Positions 1 to 5,869 of a DNA stretch of 10,275 nt are shown piece by piece (the stretch's first letter is position 1; every line of letters starts with the position of its first letter). This DNA is from CAZADS01 sp964483985 (GTDB lineage Bacteria > Pseudomonadota > Alphaproteobacteria > Thalassobaculales > Thalassobaculaceae), in assembly GCA_964483985.1 (NCBI GenBank), contig CAZADS010000049.1, forward strand, positions 1 through 10,275, written 5' to 3'. Below the pieces are notes generated by a model, which saw only the letters and a program-made list of their open reading frames with translations, did no database searches and had not been told where the DNA came from. The position numbers and the translations under genes are program-made.

Positions 1-2
1 TA

Positions 3-683
3 CAAGACTATGTCGATGAAGGCTGTCGAAAGCTATAATAAGGCGGCAATGGAATTAATTGGAAGGTAGCAGTGAACGAGGCTAGTCCAGATGCAGTAGA
101 AAATCGAAGAGGGGAAGGCGGAAATCGAGCATGGGCTTCCGAACCCGGAGAGTATTATAATGCATTTGATGGAGCTTACGGCGGTTTATGGCGTCGTAAT
201 GGACGCGCTCCGCAAGTACTAACCGGTGTAGGATTTACTTCCCAAGGTGACCATTTCGGGCGTCCTTATACACGCACTCCAGAATCCTTTGATCCCAAAA
301 TATCATGGATATTCGAGGGGATAGTGGAGAATATCATAGGGGACTTTGGTTTGTCTGGAGGAGGAGCTGCTGGGTTTGAACTAGACCGTGCCGATGTTAA
401 CTTAGGTACACCGCTCAATTCTATAATCCTCGCAAGTTCACATGATCATGATGATGGATTTGTCCTGGTTCCAGAAGATATATTAACTCACCATGACACA
501 TGGCCTCATGTCCCCGTTAAAGATCTCATACGAGCAGATATTGTTTATTTTGAAACTCCAAATGATGGCGCCGTTTTTTCCGTCGGTTCCATCACTTTTT
601 GCGGCAGTTTACCAATTAACGGTTGCAAAAATAATATCTCTACCATGATTGAAAATGTTGTTCACAAATTTCTAGGCAACTAG
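3..683 (+). pseudogene. N,N-dimethylformamidase large subunit-like, C-terminal part, interrupted by tandem TAA codons
   Basis: The protein resembles the C-terminal third of the large subunit of N,N-dimethylformamidase, which hydrolyses dimethylformamide to dimethylamine and formate. Family-like landmarks in order are QDYVDEG (codons 3-23), GGNG followed by a tryptophan (from 42), AWASEPGEYYNAF, GAYGGLWRRNGR, TPESFDPKISWIFEGI, IGDFGLSGGGAAGFELDRAD and a closing FSVGSITFCGSLPINGCKNN. The family large subunit is roughly 750 residues, so most of the gene lies left of the window. The frame is open from base 3 except for two adjacent TAA codons at 36-41, where relatives have a tyrosine and a hydrophobic residue just before GGNG. 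Each stop could come from one substitution (TAT or TAC, and TTA). A GTG at 72 behind GGAAGG (61-66) could restart a 203-residue product, but that piece would lack the upstream core. The rest of the frame is undamaged, so the loss is recent, or an assembly error, or the fragment is still translated. Family assignment is from memory of conserved motifs. Confidence 0.75.
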
Positions 684-692
684 CATTGACAG

Positions 693-714
693 TAAATTAA
701 TCATACTTAATTTA
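693..714. terminator. AT-only hairpin between convergent genes, weak terminator candidate
   Basis: TAAATTAA (693-700) and TTAATTTA (707-714) form a perfect 8-bp inverted repeat with a 6-base loop, between the stop codons of the dimethylformamidase-like gene and the monooxygenase gene. The stem contains no G or C and there is no following T-run, so it is not a classical intrinsic terminator. Its placement between converging genes is the main argument. Confidence 0.25.
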
Positions 715-743
715 ACGTTAGCAAGGTTCTAAAATTTCAAGGT

Positions 744-2069
744 TTAGTCTGTTTGATTCAGAATTTCTCGTTGCGTAACCCCTTTGTATTGAGTTCTAAA
801 AATTTTTCGACGCTGCAATTCTGGAACCACTAAATCAACAAAATCTTCAATTGCTCCTGGGGAGTCGATAGCGGTCAGCATAAAACCATCACCTCCTACT
901 TCGGACATGAAAGCTTCCATTTGATCCGCAATGCTCGATGGAGTCCCAACAAATTGGGGTAAACTTACGCTTTGTCCGTGCCGAGCTGCTGTCTCAGCCA
1001 AGGTCATCGGAGTTCCATCGATTTTATGAAAACGAGTCCGCATTCGGTGAAATTCCGGTTCTTGTCGGTCAGCCACAATAGCGTCAGCGGATATTTTGGA
1101 AAGATCAAAGTTAAGATGGGCAGATAGGATAGCCATCCCACCTTCTAATGGTACAAGACTGTTGTGTTCTTCTTGACGGTCAAGCGCCTCCTCCTCAGAT
1201 GAACCAATTATAGGCTGCATTCCGAATAAAATCTTGCATGTATCGGGGTCGCGCCCGATATCAGACATTTGGCTTTTGATAGAATCAAAATAGGTCGCTG
1301 CATCCTTCGCACGCGGCTGGATAGCGAAAATAGCATCAGCATATTTAACTGCAAAATCCTGACCTTTAGGAGATGTACCAGCTTGTAAAATCGCTGGGCC
1401 TTTCTGTGGTGAGCTACTGACATTTAAGGGACCCCTTGATTTAAAAAACCGACCTTCGTGTTCTATACGACGGACTTTATTGGGATCAGCAAAAATAGCG
1501 TTCTTGTAATCCATAACCACCGCATCACGATCCCACGAATTCCATAGTTTCTGACAAACTTCCATAAATTCGTGGGCTCGATCATACCGCGCATCTGTAG
1601 GTTGCCTCTCTTCTCCATAATTAGCCGCTTGATTACTATTGATGGAAGTAACAACATTCCAACCAGCTCGGCCATTTGAAAGATGATCCAAGGTAGCCCA
1701 TAAACGTGCGGCATAAAAAGGGTGACTGTGGCTAACAGAAAAAGTGGACGCTACTCCAATGCGCTTAGTAACAGCTGATATAAAAGACAACAGAGGAATA
1801 GGATCGTGCTCTGGCGCTTGCGTTGCATACATCAACGACGGAGCCATAGATCCTTTGAATGTATCCGCTATGTAATTTAAATCTGCAAAAAACACCGTAT
1901 CAAATAACCCGCGTTCACATACTTTCGCTATATGTTGATAAAGTTCCGGTCGGTCCCACCTATATCCAGCTTGTATCGTTCTGGGATGTCTCCACATAGC
2001 TAAACTGTGATAAGTCGGACCGTGAACCAAAAATTGCGCTAAATGTAATTTCTGAACTTTATTTCCCAT
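744..2069 (-). CDS. NtaA/SnaA/DszA-family FMN-dependent monooxygenase (LLM class)
   Basis: This is a luciferase-like flavin monooxygenase of the nitrilotriacetate monooxygenase component A family. These use FMNH2 from a separate flavin reductase, plus O2, to oxidise small N- or S-containing substrates. Visible family segments are AMWRHP near residue 27, FDTVFFAD near 57, STFSVSHSHPFYAARLWATL at about 109-128 with LSNGRAGWNVVTS just after, the block with HEGRFFKSRGPLNV, ILQAGTSPKGQ, and FVGTP followed by GGDGFML near the C-terminus. At 441 residues it is full length for the family. ATG at 2069 is chosen because AAGGGA (complement of 2076-2081) lies 6 bases upstream; a TTG at 2072 would be too close. 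No flavin reductase gene is seen nearby. It faces the dimethylformamidase-like gene, which fits a locus for organic nitrogen compounds, but the substrate is unknown. Confidence 0.93.
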   Translation of the reverse strand: MGNKVQKLHLAQFLVHGPTYHSLAMWRHPRTIQAGYRWDRPELYQHIAKVCERGLFDTVFFADLNYIADTFKGSMAPSLMYATQAPEHDPIPLLSFISAVTKRIGVASTFSVSHSHPFYAARLWATLDHLSNGRAGWNVVTSINSNQAANYGEERQPTDARYDRAHEFMEVCQKLWNSWDRDAVVMDYKNAIFADPNKVRRIEHEGRFFKSRGPLNVSSSPQKGPAILQAGTSPKGQDFAVKYADAIFAIQPRAKDAATYFDSIKSQMSDIGRDPDTCKILFGMQPIIGSSEEEALDRQEEHNSLVPLEGGMAILSAHLNFDLSKISADAIVADRQEPEFHRMRTRFHKIDGTPMTLAETAARHGQSVSLPQFVGTPSSIADQMEAFMSEVGGDGFMLTAIDSPGAIEDFVDLVVPELQRRKIFRTQYKGVTQREILNQTD

Positions 2070-2089
2070 CAAATATCCCTTAACGATTG

Positions 2090-2118
2090 ATAAAATAGAC
2101 GAACAAATTCTCCATCAA
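2090..2118 (-). promoter_or_regulatory. candidate sigma-70 promoter for the monooxygenase gene
   Basis: On the minus strand, TTGATG (complement of 2113-2118) and TTTTAT (complement of 2090-2095) are separated by 17 bases, about 20 bases upstream of the ATG at 2069. Each box matches four of six consensus positions, so this is only a candidate. Confidence 0.3.
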
Positions 2119-2131
2119 TTTATAGTCTCAA

Positions 2132-2146
2132 ATACACTTGATGTAT
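2132..2146. promoter_or_regulatory. inverted repeat ATACA-N5-TGTAT, possible operator
   Basis: ATACA (2132-2136) and TGTAT (2142-2146) are perfect inverted 5-mers around a 5-base spacer in the divergent intergenic region, just upstream of the candidate monooxygenase promoter. The size and position would suit a dimeric regulator, but a dyad this short can occur by chance. Confidence 0.25.
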
Positions 2147-2230
2147 CCAGAAACTACTAGATTAAAAATCCGACCCCACTTTCTCCACAAAACCAGTATT
2201 ATAAAATTGATACTCGATAAATCGCACGCC

Positions 2231-2252
2231 GATTGTCAATCTATGATATAAT
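2231..2252 (+). promoter_or_regulatory. extended -10 promoter with overlapping dyad, driving the gene at 2284
   Basis: TGATATAAT (2244-2252) is a perfect extended -10 element (TGn followed by consensus TATAAT). Transcription would start near 2259, giving a leader of about 25 bases to the ATG at 2284. No good -35 box is seen at the expected distance, as is usual for extended -10 promoters. Directly upstream lies GATTG-T-CAATC (2231-2241), a perfect odd palindrome that could be an operator within the spacer region. Confidence 0.6.
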
Positions 2253-2283
2253 GTAAATAAATCTTCGATGGTATAAAAAGCAA

Positions 2284-2655
2284 ATGTCTCAAAAGCACGT
2301 CAAGTACAAAGCTCAGGACGCTTTAAAAGTTACGGGAGGAAATCGACGAGAAGCGAGCTTACTGTTGCAAGCTTGGTGCGAGGCAGATCCAGAATTGAAA
2401 AAAGCTCTTTTTGCACCTTTTATTTCAAATGTCTGTGCTCTAGCAATCCAACGCGCAGCAATTTCAACCGAGAAGCAAATTCCATCGGCAATTAAACGCA
2501 AAAATAACAATGATTTGATGTCGGCGATAGGTTCACGCCAAACTATCTCGATGTCTAGCAATAGATTACCTCAGTCGCCGCCGCCGCGAAGTAGCGCCCG
2601 TCACCGTCAGGCTATGGCCACTCTGGCTGCATCATTCAAAAATACTGACGGTTAA
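2284..2655 (+). CDS. conserved hypothetical alphaproteobacterial small protein (123 residues)
   Basis: The product is a soluble protein with no membrane segment or signal peptide. Residues 9-60 (AQDALKVTGGNRREASLLLQ... ending AIQRA) look helical, with the pattern of a small family I associate with Rhodospirillales and relatives. The middle is basic and low in complexity. The C-terminus has PQSPPPRSS followed by RHRQAMATLAASF, another segment that looks conserved. The function is unknown. The start ATG at 2284 fits the extended -10 promoter 32 bases upstream, but the ribosome binding site is weak (AAAAAG before it). The gene converges on the next one, with 12 bases between the stop codons. Codons around 2573-2610 are much GC-richer than the surroundings. 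An antisense open frame at 2313-2561 is treated as its shadow. That the gene is real is fairly likely; no role can be assigned. Confidence 0.65.
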   Translation: MSQKHVKYKAQDALKVTGGNRREASLLLQAWCEADPELKKALFAPFISNVCALAIQRAAISTEKQIPSAIKRKNNNDLMSAIGSRQTISMSSNRLPQSPPPRSSARHRQAMATLAASFKNTDG

Positions 2656-2667
2656 AAAAACCTTTGT

Positions 2668-3315
2668 TTACGCGTCTCGTGCTTTAACCATATTTTCGTA
2701 AAGAGAAACGAGATATGTGGCGTCAGCACCTATTTGCTGACCAGTAGAAGTTCGGTTTTCGGCGGTTTCTGATACTCCTTTAGATACCATTTCTTGGGTA
2801 GGCTCATCTGGGGCTACTATACATCCATTAGTTTGTAGACTACCTACCATTTCTTGGGCTTGTTTCCTAAATCGTTGATAAGATGAATCCTGCCCCGAAT
2901 TGTCTCGCCTAGCTTTTGGGTCTGAAGCTCGAGCGATAGCCATTGAAAAGATATCTAAAATTAGATTCGTATCGTAACCTTCCATCCATTCATCAACCAT
3001 GGCGCTAAATACATGTGTTATATAATTTTGCGCCCCTCGTTGACCCATCAAACCGGAACCGAGTTCCGCATCTCCCGCCTCAATCATTTTTTCGGTAGGC
3101 TCACGAGGCATGATCACAAAACCCGCTAATTCTAAGGATTGGATCACATCATTTCCATCGCTAATATAACGTTCCCATTCATTTTCAATCAAAAAAGAAC
3201 CGAGTATATCAACTTGGTCATTTTGAACTCTATTGACAAATCGAGCAAATTCTTTAGCCAAGTGTTGGACTACATCAAATTTTTGCTCCGGTTCTTGATT
3301 CCTACGACCGCGCAT
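2668..3315 (-). CDS. hypothetical protein with duplicated EPT motif (215 residues)
   Basis: I do not recognise a characterised family. The protein is soluble, rich in acidic residues and helical-looking. It carries the same 17-residue pattern twice: GFVIMPREPTEKMIEAG (encoded at 3073-3123) and GCIVAPDEPTQEMVSKG (encoded at 2776-2826), identical at 7 of 17 positions with conservative changes elsewhere. Each copy is followed by a helical stretch ending in aromatic and Met-Val residues, which suggests two diverged copies of one module. Similar EPTxxMIxxG segments occur in small hypothetical and phage-associated proteins, as I recall. ATG at 3315 is chosen because GGAAAGGA (complement of 3324-3331) precedes it by 8 bases. 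The frame is open further upstream, with ATGs at 3330, 3333, 3354, 3393 and 3438, but those lack good ribosome binding sites and the extra N-terminus is Cys-rich and atypical. The start is therefore uncertain. Confidence 0.68.
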   Translation of the reverse strand: MRGRRNQEPEQKFDVVQHLAKEFARFVNRVQNDQVDILGSFLIENEWERYISDGNDVIQSLELAGFVIMPREPTEKMIEAGDAELGSGLMGQRGAQNYITHVFSAMVDEWMEGYDTNLILDIFSMAIARASDPKARRDNSGQDSSYQRFRKQAQEMVGSLQTNGCIVAPDEPTQEMVSKGVSETAENRTSTGQQIGADATYLVSLYENMVKARDA

Positions 3316-3556
3316 ACCGTAGATCCTTTCCATCTCAATGTGATTCTCGAGCATCCCTACAATCTGAGACTTACAGACCCTATTGAATTCCATGCAATAT
3401 TTAGTCAGATGACAAACACTCCAAACTATGACTAGCATGAAAAATGGATGATGTTGATACTTATTAATAAATAACCAAGTCTATTTAACGATAGGCTTCC
3501 TATACTTTTCCTGTTGAATCAAGTGCTAATAAGACCGAGAAATTTGAAGTGTTAAA

Positions 3557-3913
3557 TTAATCCTCTTCCGCGTCTCGGTTCAATAAAAATCTCGGTAATG
3601 GCGCCAGATCAGAATCCCTTTTGAATGATCCAGCGTCTAGGTTCTCCAGATATCTCCAGTCGCGCTCGCTAGTGAACGTCTTCAAACTTACAATCTCTCG
3701 TGCTCGATTATCGGCTGCATAACCAATCATGTTTCGTTGCCAACCCGGCAAAGAGTTAAAAACTGAAGTGGCTCGTTCCTGATCAGTAATTTTTCCCGAC
3801 TTATAAGCACGTTCAACTTCCTTTGATACGCTATCAGAAGCCCCAAGATGCTCTATAATAGTATCGGATAATATACCAAGCGCCCGGCGATCTAACGAGT
3901 CTATTTGTTCCAT
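3557..3913 (-). CDS. hypothetical soluble protein (118 residues)
   Basis: No known domain is recognised. The protein is highly charged, with no signal peptide or membrane segment. It reads as several helices: residues 1-24 (MEQIDSLDRRALGILSDTII), a Lys/Glu-rich helix near 30-50, a segment with LPGWQRNMIGYAADNRAREI near 54-73, and an acidic tail ending RDAEED. The start at 3913 is well supported by GGAG (complement of 3920-3923) 6 bases upstream. It lies 84 bases downstream of the FemAB-like gene on the same strand and about 240 bases upstream of the EPT-motif gene, so the three may be co-transcribed. There are no obvious transfer signs. Its function is unknown; the good ribosome binding site and normal composition argue that it is real. 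Confidence 0.65.
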   Translation of the reverse strand: MEQIDSLDRRALGILSDTIIEHLGASDSVSKEVERAYKSGKITDQERATSVFNSLPGWQRNMIGYAADNRAREIVSLKTFTSERDWRYLENLDAGSFKRDSDLAPLPRFLLNRDAEED

Positions 3914-3997
3914 TGATTACTCCACTATTTTAAATAAAATCAAAAGGGTCCAACAACAACCGTTATTAATTTAATTTTTAGTCAGTGTGACAGATCA

Positions 3998-5002
3998 TTA
4001 CATAAATGTACCAGCTAACCGAAATAATCTTCCCCTCAAACCCGCTTTAAAACGAGAAACTCCTGGCATCCTAGAACCATCTACGCCCCCTAAATCTAAC
4101 CATTGGACTTTTCTATCTTTGAGCTCTTTTACGGCATACCACAATAGTAAATTATTTGCGTTACGTTTTCGCCCTTCATCTCCCGACCACGCCACGAAAT
4201 AAGTAGCTGTCTGACCGTGTTGAAATATTAAGATCGCTGCAATCGGCTTACTCTCGAAATATGCCGTAAATACAAGCGTCGCCTGCTTGTTACGCATCGC
4301 AAATGAAATAGCATAGACAAAAGGCGTCCTAGGGACTCGAAGACGATGACTTCGTCGATGTGTTTCATATCTAGTTAACAACCATTCTAGCGCTTCCCCC
4401 CCATAATCTAGGCTTATCTTAACACCTTGTTTTTCCGCATTCTTCAGCTGATTTCTCCATTTTTGATGAAGATTCCGCCTTAGAAAATCTTTATCTTTTC
4501 CGAGATCCAACCAAATAGAACTGTAACCAGTAATTATCTTTTTTAAACCGATTTCACTGATCAAACGATCAGCTGTTGAATTTGCTTCAAGCTCTGGAGT
4601 CCAGACCAAAAAGTCCCGTCTTAGTAACGAATACCGAGATCGAATTAACCATAAAACGGTCTTCTTATCGTCCTCGCTTACGTCATCAAGAAAAAGTGGA
4701 CCCCGTATTATTTTTGCTATTCTAAACAAGCCTAAAAGGTTGCATTCAACTACTTGGACAATAGCAAGAGATTTTGCTCCCCGATACACCACTCCATGAG
4801 CAGGCACGTAGGCTGTCATTCCGACAAATGCTTCACCATATCCCCAGGATTGCTCAATGGATGACCGGGGGATAGTTTCAAACCAAGCATTCCACTCGCC
4901 AACGTTTACTCCATTCCAATAAATCGCAAGATCGTTTCGTTTTCCACCAAGGATTCCCTTAGGCTTATTTTTCACGCTGGGAAAATTAGTTAAACGCGCC
5001 AT
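3998..5002 (-). CDS. FemAB/GNAT-fold acyltransferase (lipid II-aminoacyltransferase-like or CelD-like)
   Basis: The product resembles proteins of the FemAB-related GNAT superfamily (Acetyltransf_6-like), which have two tandem acyltransferase folds. Members add amino acids to peptidoglycan precursors or act in exopolysaccharide synthesis. Supporting features are an N-terminal half containing RGPLFLDD near residue 100, the basic SIWLDLGKDKDFLRRNLHQK followed by WRNQLKNAEKQG near 160-190 (typical of the substrate- and tRNA-binding helix region), ATLVFTAYFESKPIAAILIF near 240-260, and a C-terminus with WLDLGGVDGSRMPGVSRFKA. The LGGVD...GVSRFKxG pattern is a family hallmark. Its 334 residues match the usual length. 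There is no signal peptide, so it is cytoplasmic. ATG at 5002 has only a weak ribosome binding site. Neighbours are hypothetical genes, so the substrate cannot be inferred; cell envelope modification is the likeliest role. Confidence 0.85.
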   Translation of the reverse strand: MARLTNFPSVKNKPKGILGGKRNDLAIYWNGVNVGEWNAWFETIPRSSIEQSWGYGEAFVGMTAYVPAHGVVYRGAKSLAIVQVVECNLLGLFRIAKIIRGPLFLDDVSEDDKKTVLWLIRSRYSLLRRDFLVWTPELEANSTADRLISEIGLKKIITGYSSIWLDLGKDKDFLRRNLHQKWRNQLKNAEKQGVKISLDYGGEALEWLLTRYETHRRSHRLRVPRTPFVYAISFAMRNKQATLVFTAYFESKPIAAILIFQHGQTATYFVAWSGDEGRKRNANNLLLWYAVKELKDRKVQWLDLGGVDGSRMPGVSRFKAGLRGRLFRLAGTFM

Positions 5003-5100
5003 ATAAGTAAATCCGTTTGCTGCCCCTAATATGAATTAAATGGGATGCAAGGGCTGAAGTAGGTTATAAGATATTTTTAATCAAACAGCATGATTTTCCA

Positions 5101-5109
5101 AGATTATCT
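5101..5109. promoter_or_regulatory. palindrome AGATTATCT, first of a pair
   Basis: AGAT-T-ATCT is a perfect odd palindrome in the divergent region between the FemAB-like gene (minus strand) and the small membrane protein gene (plus strand). A second copy differing only at the centre (AGATAATCT) lies at 5160-5168. The centres are 59 bases apart. Two like sites in a divergent promoter region could bind a shared regulator. Confidence 0.35.
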
Positions 5110-5158
5110 AGCGGCATTGAAAAACTTTTACCCAATACGTTCCAAATTAGTAACACTT

Positions 5159-5169
5159 CAGATAATCTG
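5159..5169. promoter_or_regulatory. palindrome CAGATAATCTG, second of a pair
   Basis: This 11-base perfect odd palindrome ends 6 bases before the ATG at 5176. It matches the site at 5101-5109 and includes GATAAT (5161-5166), which resembles a -10 box. A protein bound here would block both transcription and ribosome access for the downstream small gene. No suitable -35 box was seen 17 bases upstream. Confidence 0.35.
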
Positions 5170-5175
5170 AGCAAC

Positions 5176-5382
5176 ATGTTTAGTTGGTTCCAAAAGCCCA
5201 AGCGGATTCATGGTGTTATAATCCCGAGTAGACGGTTCACCGTGTTTGCAGCTATTTATTTTATCCTCTTTGGGGCACTGCCAATTCTCACTCTAACCCT
5301 GTTGCTTGATTTTATAGGCTGGATATTAACCGTCAAATTATTCGGCGCAGATTGTTATGGTGTGTTTTGTTTGTTTAACTAA
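5176..5382 (+). CDS. putative small inner-membrane protein (68 residues)
   Basis: The N-terminus is basic (FSWFQKPKRIHGVIIPSRR), followed by a long hydrophobic run at about residues 22-54 that could form one long or two short membrane helices with prolines near 35. It then ends with a short tail containing two cysteines and aromatic residues (DCYGVFCLF). By the positive-inside rule the N-terminus would be cytoplasmic. Small proteins of this layout (W-F-K/R-x-P near the start, G-x-x-I-P, then TM) occur as conserved hypotheticals in alphaproteobacteria, as far as I recall. The ribosome binding site is weak (GAG at 5169-5171). The stop codon lies 7 bases from the end of a frame on the other strand (5390-5641). 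Function is unknown, and gene status is moderately supported by its protein-like composition. Confidence 0.5.
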   Translation: MFSWFQKPKRIHGVIIPSRRFTVFAAIYFILFGALPILTLTLLLDFIGWILTVKLFGADCYGVFCLFN

Positions 5383-5389
5383 TGGAATC

Positions 5390-5641
5390 CTAGTTCTCCC
5401 TCCCTGTAAACGTTAAATGGGTAGCTCTTAACTCAACTCTCGTGGGGTCAATCCCAAAAGCTATTCTCCGCTTCACAAACTCTTTGTCCATTTTATCTGA
5501 AGTCGAATCGATATAGAAAGTTTCTGCTCCAATTCGAGCCGGAATTGGGCGAACATCCATATGATTATATTGGTAAAGCAATATTCCTATTATTCTATTT
5601 GGTCTTGACCAAACCCTGAAAATAATACGCCACACAGGCAT
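5390..5641 (-). CDS. possible small hypothetical protein (83 residues)
   Basis: The frame encodes a protein with balanced composition, a hydrophobic and basic N-terminus (MPVWRIIFRVWSRPNRIIGI) and a more polar remainder containing RIGAETFYIDSTSDKMDKEF. No domain is recognised. No clear Shine-Dalgarno sequence precedes the ATG at 5641. A TATTAT box sits about 9 bases upstream on the minus strand, which would imply a nearly leaderless message. A shorter start at residue 28 (Met-Asp-Val) is possible. It converges on the small membrane protein gene. No longer or better frame competes in this stretch, but coding status is doubtful. Confidence 0.4.
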   Translation of the reverse strand: MPVWRIIFRVWSRPNRIIGILLYQYNHMDVRPIPARIGAETFYIDSTSDKMDKEFVKRRIAFGIDPTRVELRATHLTFTGREN

Positions 5642-5691
5642 TCAGAAGTATAATATCAATTCTAACTGTTATTAGAAATTACAAAGTCGGT

Positions 5692-5749
5692 ATTGATCCC
5701 CAATCCATCTCTTAAAAATCGCGTCAACGTTCATAGATATCTGATCAAT
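5692..5749. repeat. inverted repeat ATTGATC ... GATCAAT upstream of SDR promoter
   Basis: ATTGATC (5692-5698) and GATCAAT (5743-5749) are perfect inverted 7-mers separated by 44 bases. The second arm ends two bases before the -35 box at 5752. They could be half-sites for a regulator of the downstream dehydrogenase genes, but might be coincidental in AT-rich DNA. Confidence 0.25.
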
Positions 5750-5751
5750 TT

Positions 5752-5780
5752 TTGATTTATCCAGAATATCATTTTATAAA
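5752..5780 (+). promoter_or_regulatory. sigma-70-like promoter for the SDR gene pair
   Basis: TTGATT (5752-5757) and TATAAA (5775-5780) are separated by exactly 17 bases. The -10 box matches five of six consensus positions and the -35 box four of six. Transcription would begin near 5787, leaving a leader of about 83 bases before the ATG at 5870. The -10 box covers an in-frame ATG at 5780, which argues against that upstream start. Confidence 0.5.
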
Positions 5781-5856
5781 TGCGCAAACTGGAACAGTCT
5801 TCGTCAATCAGGGGTTTTAAATGCCTATCCCACCGTCATTCGACGCCAACGAATTT

Positions 5857-5862
5857 GAGGAG
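5857..5862 (+). promoter_or_regulatory. Shine-Dalgarno GAGGAG deciding the first SDR start
   Basis: GAGGAG ends 7 bases before the ATG at 5870 and only 1 base before the ATG at 5864, so it selects 5870. Confidence 0.8.
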
Positions 5863-5869
5863 AATGGAT

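Noticed and set aside
1..69. Frame 1 reads YKTMSMKAVESYNKAAMELIGR and then stops, as if an upstream gene ended here
   Set aside because: The other frame over the same bases gives dimethylformamidase-like sequence that joins the downstream part without an indel, so this reading is more likely a shadow.
1208..1714. Minus-strand open frames at 1208-1423 and 1463-1714
   Set aside because: They lie wholly inside the monooxygenase gene in another frame and have no recognisable protein features.
2313..2561. Minus-strand open frame of 82 codons
   Set aside because: It is antisense to the gene at 2284-2655, which has a strong promoter and a family-like sequence.
3139..3435. Plus-strand open frame of 98 codons
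   Set aside because: It is antisense to the EPT-motif gene and its N-terminal extension, with no ribosome binding site or recognisable domain.
5780..5869. N-terminal extension of the first SDR from the ATG at 5780
   Set aside because: The ATG overlaps the -10 box, there is no ribosome binding site, and the added residues are not SDR-like.
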